From the NCBI RefSeq assembly GCF_002243645.1, contig NZ_CP017704.1:3862001-3926000 (forward strand): DNA of 64,000 nt, in the 5' to 3' direction. The DNA is from Peribacillus simplex NBRC 15720 = DSM 1321. GTDB taxonomy: Bacteria > Bacillota > Bacilli > Bacillales > DSM-1321. The position numbers were made by a program, and so were the translations under genes. The notes under the pieces were generated by a model, which made no database searches, had not been told where the DNA came from, and worked only from the letters and a program-made list of their open reading frames with translations. Shown here piece after piece: positions 61,444 through 64,000 of the stretch (positions are counted from its first letter, which is position 1; every line of letters starts with the position of its first letter).

Positions 61444-62424
61444 TTAGGCACTCACTGTCCGTTTCCGGGATGAACCTTCTTTTTTATGAGATACATAGCT
61501 ATGCAGGATCATTCCTATGATGACGATAAAGATGCCGAACCACGATAACGGAGTAGGGATCGGTAAAGATAGGAATAGCAATTCGCCGGCTAGGGCAAAA
61601 AGGACCTCCATCGATTGTGTAGCTTCAACTGAAGCTAATTTCTGCATATTTCCGCGTACCAAATCGGTCGCCATGAAAAAAAGGACCGTGGCAATGACTC
61701 CGGAAAATAGTGCGACCAAAAGGGATTGGAAACTCTGCATCTTCGTCGGCGCCCCTACTGTAAAGAAACCGTACAATGAAAGCAGAAACCAGAACGGCAG
61801 ACTCGCCAAAGTCATTCCCAATACACGCTGGTAAGCATCCAAACGGCCTTCTGATACTTCCATCATTTTGCGATTTCCCAAAGGATATGCAAACGAGGCG
61901 ATGACGATTGGAATCACACCCAACCAAAGATTGGCCATAGAAATGTGCTTGGTGTGTTCCAGTTGCATCAGGATGATTCCAAGCAAAATGATCATGGACA
62001 TGAGGAGGCCCTTCACAGAAACCTTTCCTCTTTGCCTTTCGAGCCCATCTTTCGTTTGGACATTTTCAAAAAACAGCGGCGCAAGCAATGCACCCGAAAT
62101 GATTGTGATTTGCCAAGTACCGGCGATTAGCCAGCCAGGTGAGTAGGCGGATGCAAAGCATAAAGGAGCATAAAATAACCCAAATCCGACAAAACTCCAA
62201 AGCAGCCAAGGACCCGGCTTCTCTCTCATCACGCGTAAAAGGGGACGCAGATTTTTTCTGCTTAATACGATACACAACAGAAAAGGCACCATAAAGATAT
62301 AACGCAGCGAAGCACTCCATATCCAACTTCCGCCAGACAACTCCATGGCTTGATTTAAAACAAACGTAAATGCAAAAAAGAAAGCAGAACAAATACCTAA
62401 TATAATCGGACGCAATTGACTCAC
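61444..62424 (-). CDS. DMT-superfamily multidrug resistance efflux transporter (EmrE-like long form)
   Basis: A 326-residue protein with ten helices in two EamA-like halves. It begins LRPIILGICSAFFFAFTFVLNQAME and has SGGSWIWSASLRYIFMVPFL and SYAYSPGWLIAGTWQ-type text (ASAYSPGWLIAGTWQITI). The second half has GVIPIVIASFAYPLGNRKMM and VEATQSMEVLFALAGELLFL. These phrases match the multidrug resistance efflux transporter group annotated in Bacilli. Substrate not known. It lies upstream of the riboswitch-controlled pair but has its own terminator. Confidence 0.85.
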   Translation of the reverse strand: MSQLRPIILGICSAFFFAFTFVLNQAMELSGGSWIWSASLRYIFMVPFLLCIVLSRKNLRPLLRVMREKPGPWLLWSFVGFGLFYAPLCFASAYSPGWLIAGTWQITIISGALLAPLFFENVQTKDGLERQRGKVSVKGLLMSMIILLGIILMQLEHTKHISMANLWLGVIPIVIASFAYPLGNRKMMEVSEGRLDAYQRVLGMTLASLPFWFLLSLYGFFTVGAPTKMQSFQSLLVALFSGVIATVLFFMATDLVRGNMQKLASVEATQSMEVLFALAGELLFLSLPIPTPLSWFGIFIVIIGMILHSYVSHKKEGSSRKRTVSA

Positions 62425-62612
62425 CTCAATCTGTTTTATGAGTCAGTAAGACTCTCGAAGTATGGCAATCGTTTCGGCTTTCCGAAAGATTTTTCAGAAA
62501 TATCCACTGTGTCAAAAGCAGAATGAATTTTCGAAATATTATAAGCGATCAATTTAAATTGTCCTTCAAAAGCAAAAGAAAATCAACAGGATTCTATTAG
62601 GCTAGTGAAATT

Positions 62613-62648
62613 CATTCTCCATCATTCGACATGGAATGATGGAGAATG
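62613..62648. repeat. Perfect 15-bp intergenic palindrome
   Basis: CATTCTCCATCATTC and GAATGATGGAGAATG pair fully around GACATG. No T-run follows on either strand, so it is not a usual terminator. It lies in the 490-base gap between the DMT gene and abrB, which otherwise shows no gene. Confidence 0.7.
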
Positions 62649-62809
62649 GCTGTTGAAATTATATGAATACGTTTTCATTTCAATAATTAAATTAACAAAA
62701 TGTGCCAATAAAAAAGCGGGAAACGTTGTTATGACGCGTGTTATGAAGGAATTACTAATATTTTATATAAAAATCATATAGAGGCAGATAATATACGAAG
62801 ATACGAGAA

Positions 62810-62838
62810 TTGACGAATATGGTAGGTAGTGGTATATT
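62810..62838 (+). promoter_or_regulatory. abrB promoter
   Basis: TTGACG (62810) and TATATT (62833) with a 17-base spacer, 80 bases before the abrB start codon. Confidence 0.75.
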
Positions 62839-62855
62839 TATAGAAGTGCAAATAA

Positions 62856-62872
62856 TGTCGAATGGTGACGAA
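62856..62872 (+). promoter_or_regulatory. Spo0A-box-like tandem sites of abrB
   Basis: TGTCGAA and TGACGAA stand ten bases apart in direct orientation, just downstream of the promoter. The Spo0A box is TGNCGAA; B. subtilis abrB is repressed through two such boxes at a similar place. Confidence 0.72.
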
Positions 62873-62917
62873 ATATATAGATGCAACATTCGCAAGAAAG
62901 TTAGTGGGGTAAATTAA

Positions 62918-63202
62918 ATGAAATCTACAGGTATTGTACGTAAAGTTGACGAATTAGGACGGGTAGTCATTCCAATTGAACTACGCCGAACATTAGGAAT
63001 TAATGAGAAAGACGCTCTGGAGATTTATGTAGAACAAGAGCGCATCATCCTTCAAAAATATAAACCAAACATGACATGTCAGGTTACAGGTGAAGTTTCC
63101 GATGACAATATGAAACTTGCTGACGGTAAATTAATACTTAGCCCTGAAGGTGCCGAACTTCTAATTAAAGAAATTCAAGCCAGCATGGAAACTGCTAAAT
63201 AA
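62918..63202 (+). CDS. abrB: Transition-state regulator AbrB
   Basis: A 94-residue regulator whose first 55 residues are nearly identical to B. subtilis AbrB as I recall it: MKSTGIVRKVDELGRVVIPI, ELRRTLGINEKDALEIYVEQ, KYKPNMTCQVTGEVSDDN. The N-terminus is a swapped-hairpin DNA-binding domain; the C-terminus multimerises. AbrB represses many post-exponential genes until Spo0A-P shuts it off. The Spo0A-like boxes upstream fit that. The ATG follows AAGAAAGTTAGTGGGG. Confidence 0.96.
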   Translation: MKSTGIVRKVDELGRVVIPIELRRTLGINEKDALEIYVEQERIILQKYKPNMTCQVTGEVSDDNMKLADGKLILSPEGAELLIKEIQASMETAK

Positions 63203-63226
63203 TTAATATACTAGATAAATAGCATC

Positions 63227-63259
63227 CAAGTGTAGGGAAGGTTTCCCTACACTTTTTTA
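63227..63259. terminator. Terminator between abrB and the GNAT gene
   Basis: AAGTGTAGGGAA and TTCCCTACACTT form a perfect stem with GGT in the loop, followed by T-run. Confidence 0.93.
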
Positions 63260-63261
63260 TA

Positions 63262-63699
63262 TTAAATGGTGAAATAATAGAAATGGTTCAATTCACGGAC
63301 GAAACCAAATTTTTCATAAAGTTTCTGTGCTTTTACATTATCCTTGCCTGTCTCCAGTGAAACCCCTTTGGCACCTGTTTCGCGTGCAAAAGTGATGGCC
63401 GCGTTCAATAACTCCTCGCCAAATCCCTTTTTGCGGGCGGACTCCCTCACAAATAAATCATTCAATACCCATGACCGCATCATACTCACAGATGAAAAAG
63501 AAGGGTATAATTGTACAAAACCAATAGGATTTCCTTCATCATAGGCCATAAAAACCACAGACTCCCCATTTGTCAGCCTTTCTCTTAAAAACTCCTTTGC
63601 GCGACCGGGATCGGATGTTTGCTCATAAAACACTCTGTATAAATCAAAAAGTTCGGTCAGTGATTCTAGCTCATGTAATGTAGCCTTCTGTATGCTCAT
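63262..63699 (-). CDS. GNAT-family N-acetyltransferase
   Basis: A 145-residue GNAT enzyme: IQKATLHELESLTELFDLYR, GFVQLYPSFSSVSMMRSWVL, the acetyl-CoA loop LFVRESARKKGFGEELLNAA (R-x-x-G-x-G/A) and DNVKAQKLYEKFGFVREL, the classical C-terminal motif. The substrate is unknown. ATG 63699 follows TTGGGGGTCCATTT. It converges with abrB. Confidence 0.88.
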   Translation of the reverse strand: MSIQKATLHELESLTELFDLYRVFYEQTSDPGRAKEFLRERLTNGESVVFMAYDEGNPIGFVQLYPSFSSVSMMRSWVLNDLFVRESARKKGFGEELLNAAITFARETGAKGVSLETGKDNVKAQKLYEKFGFVRELNHFYYFTI

Positions 63700-63862
63700 A
63701 AATGGACCCCCAATTGTTAGAATACTCTTAATTTATCATTTAATTATGATATCCGACAAATTCAGGGCCTCATTTCCAACGCCAAAAATCAGGATGGAGC
63801 TCAAAATGCCACCATCCTGACTTTTTTCATCATGAAGAGGGCTATTAAACCCAAGTTAGTAA

Positions 63863-63974
63863 ACTCTTGGATAATAAGCGTTTACTCGTAGAATGTAGCA
63901 GCAAACTCATGTGATATCAGCGTTTACTCGTGAGTTTGTAGCAAATACTCGTGAATTAAGTCGATTTACTCGTC
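63863..63974. repeat. Intergenic 21-bp-period repeat array, six units
   Basis: ACTCNTG/ACTCGTN recurs at 63863, 63884, 63905, 63926, 63947 and 63968, exactly 21 bases apart. Three arrays of the family are in this window. The rest of 63700-64000 shows no gene. Confidence 0.85.
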
Positions 63975-64000
63975 AATGGAGCATTATCAAAAAATTGGGC

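Overview
The window looks like chromosome of a spore-forming Bacillaceae, most like the Bacillus simplex / Peribacillus group. The evidence is Bacillus-type gene content (abrB, yyaC, a gerA-family germination operon, ywqA, yoaS-yozG-yoaT, rocA/rocD/rocG with a RocR-type activator, mtlA-mtlR-mtlD, adaA/ogt/alkA), strong AGGAGG ribosome sites, frequent TTG/GTG starts and moderately low G+C. I see no phage, insertion-sequence transposase, CRISPR array, rRNA or tRNA. Most genes are ordinary chromosomal ones; the novelty is in one metal-uptake cluster, several intergenic repeats and some regulatory architecture.

Layout. 1-4.4 kb: end of an amino-acid permease, a PAP2 phosphatase, the cystine symporter tcyP, a GNAT and a VOC protein. 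4.6-8.4 kb: first citrate-type two-component system with a CitMHS transporter. 8.4-19.6 kb: small accessory genes (yyaC, a pentapeptide-repeat protein, a MerR/TipAS regulator, a GC-rich methyltransferase, cutC, a Nudix protein, tandem DUF2690 secreted proteins) and the alkylation-repair group ogt-adaA / alkA. 19.8-23.7 kb: second citrate-type two-component system with its CitMHS transporter, preceded by a perfect cre match. 23.9-29.2 kb: mannitol uptake and catabolism.

29.3-36.9 kb is the most interesting region. Four Zur-box-like palindromes flank a five-gene nickel/peptide-type ABC importer, a MATE-family exporter and a nicotianamine-synthase/CntL-family enzyme. I read this as a zinc-starvation-induced metallophore system: make, export and re-import a small nicotianamine-like chelator. 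It has no neighbouring histidine racemase (CntK) or opine dehydrogenase (CntM), and its exporter type differs from those I know, so the product may be non-opine.

36.9-39 kb: a quinone-stress catD-catE-azoR set behind a near-consensus promoter and a TACT-N7-AGTA operator. 39-45.2 kb: arginine/ornithine catabolism driven by a sigma-54 activator, with an upstream palindrome and two sigma-54 promoters. 45.2-47.7 kb: gene-poor, with a repeat-bounded element that resembles a MITE. 47.7-63.7 kb: a cytochrome P450, PAP2, DedA, a germinant receptor operon, ywqA, yoaS-yozG-yoaT, a guanidine-I-riboswitch-controlled SMR exporter pair, a DMT exporter, abrB with Spo0A-box-like sites, and a GNAT. Arrays of a 21-bp-period intergenic repeat occur near 10.5, 29.6 and 63.9 kb.

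All functional assignments come from motif and sequence recognition by eye; no database search was run. Where the longest open frame starts without a usable ribosome site, I moved the start to the codon that has one and say so.
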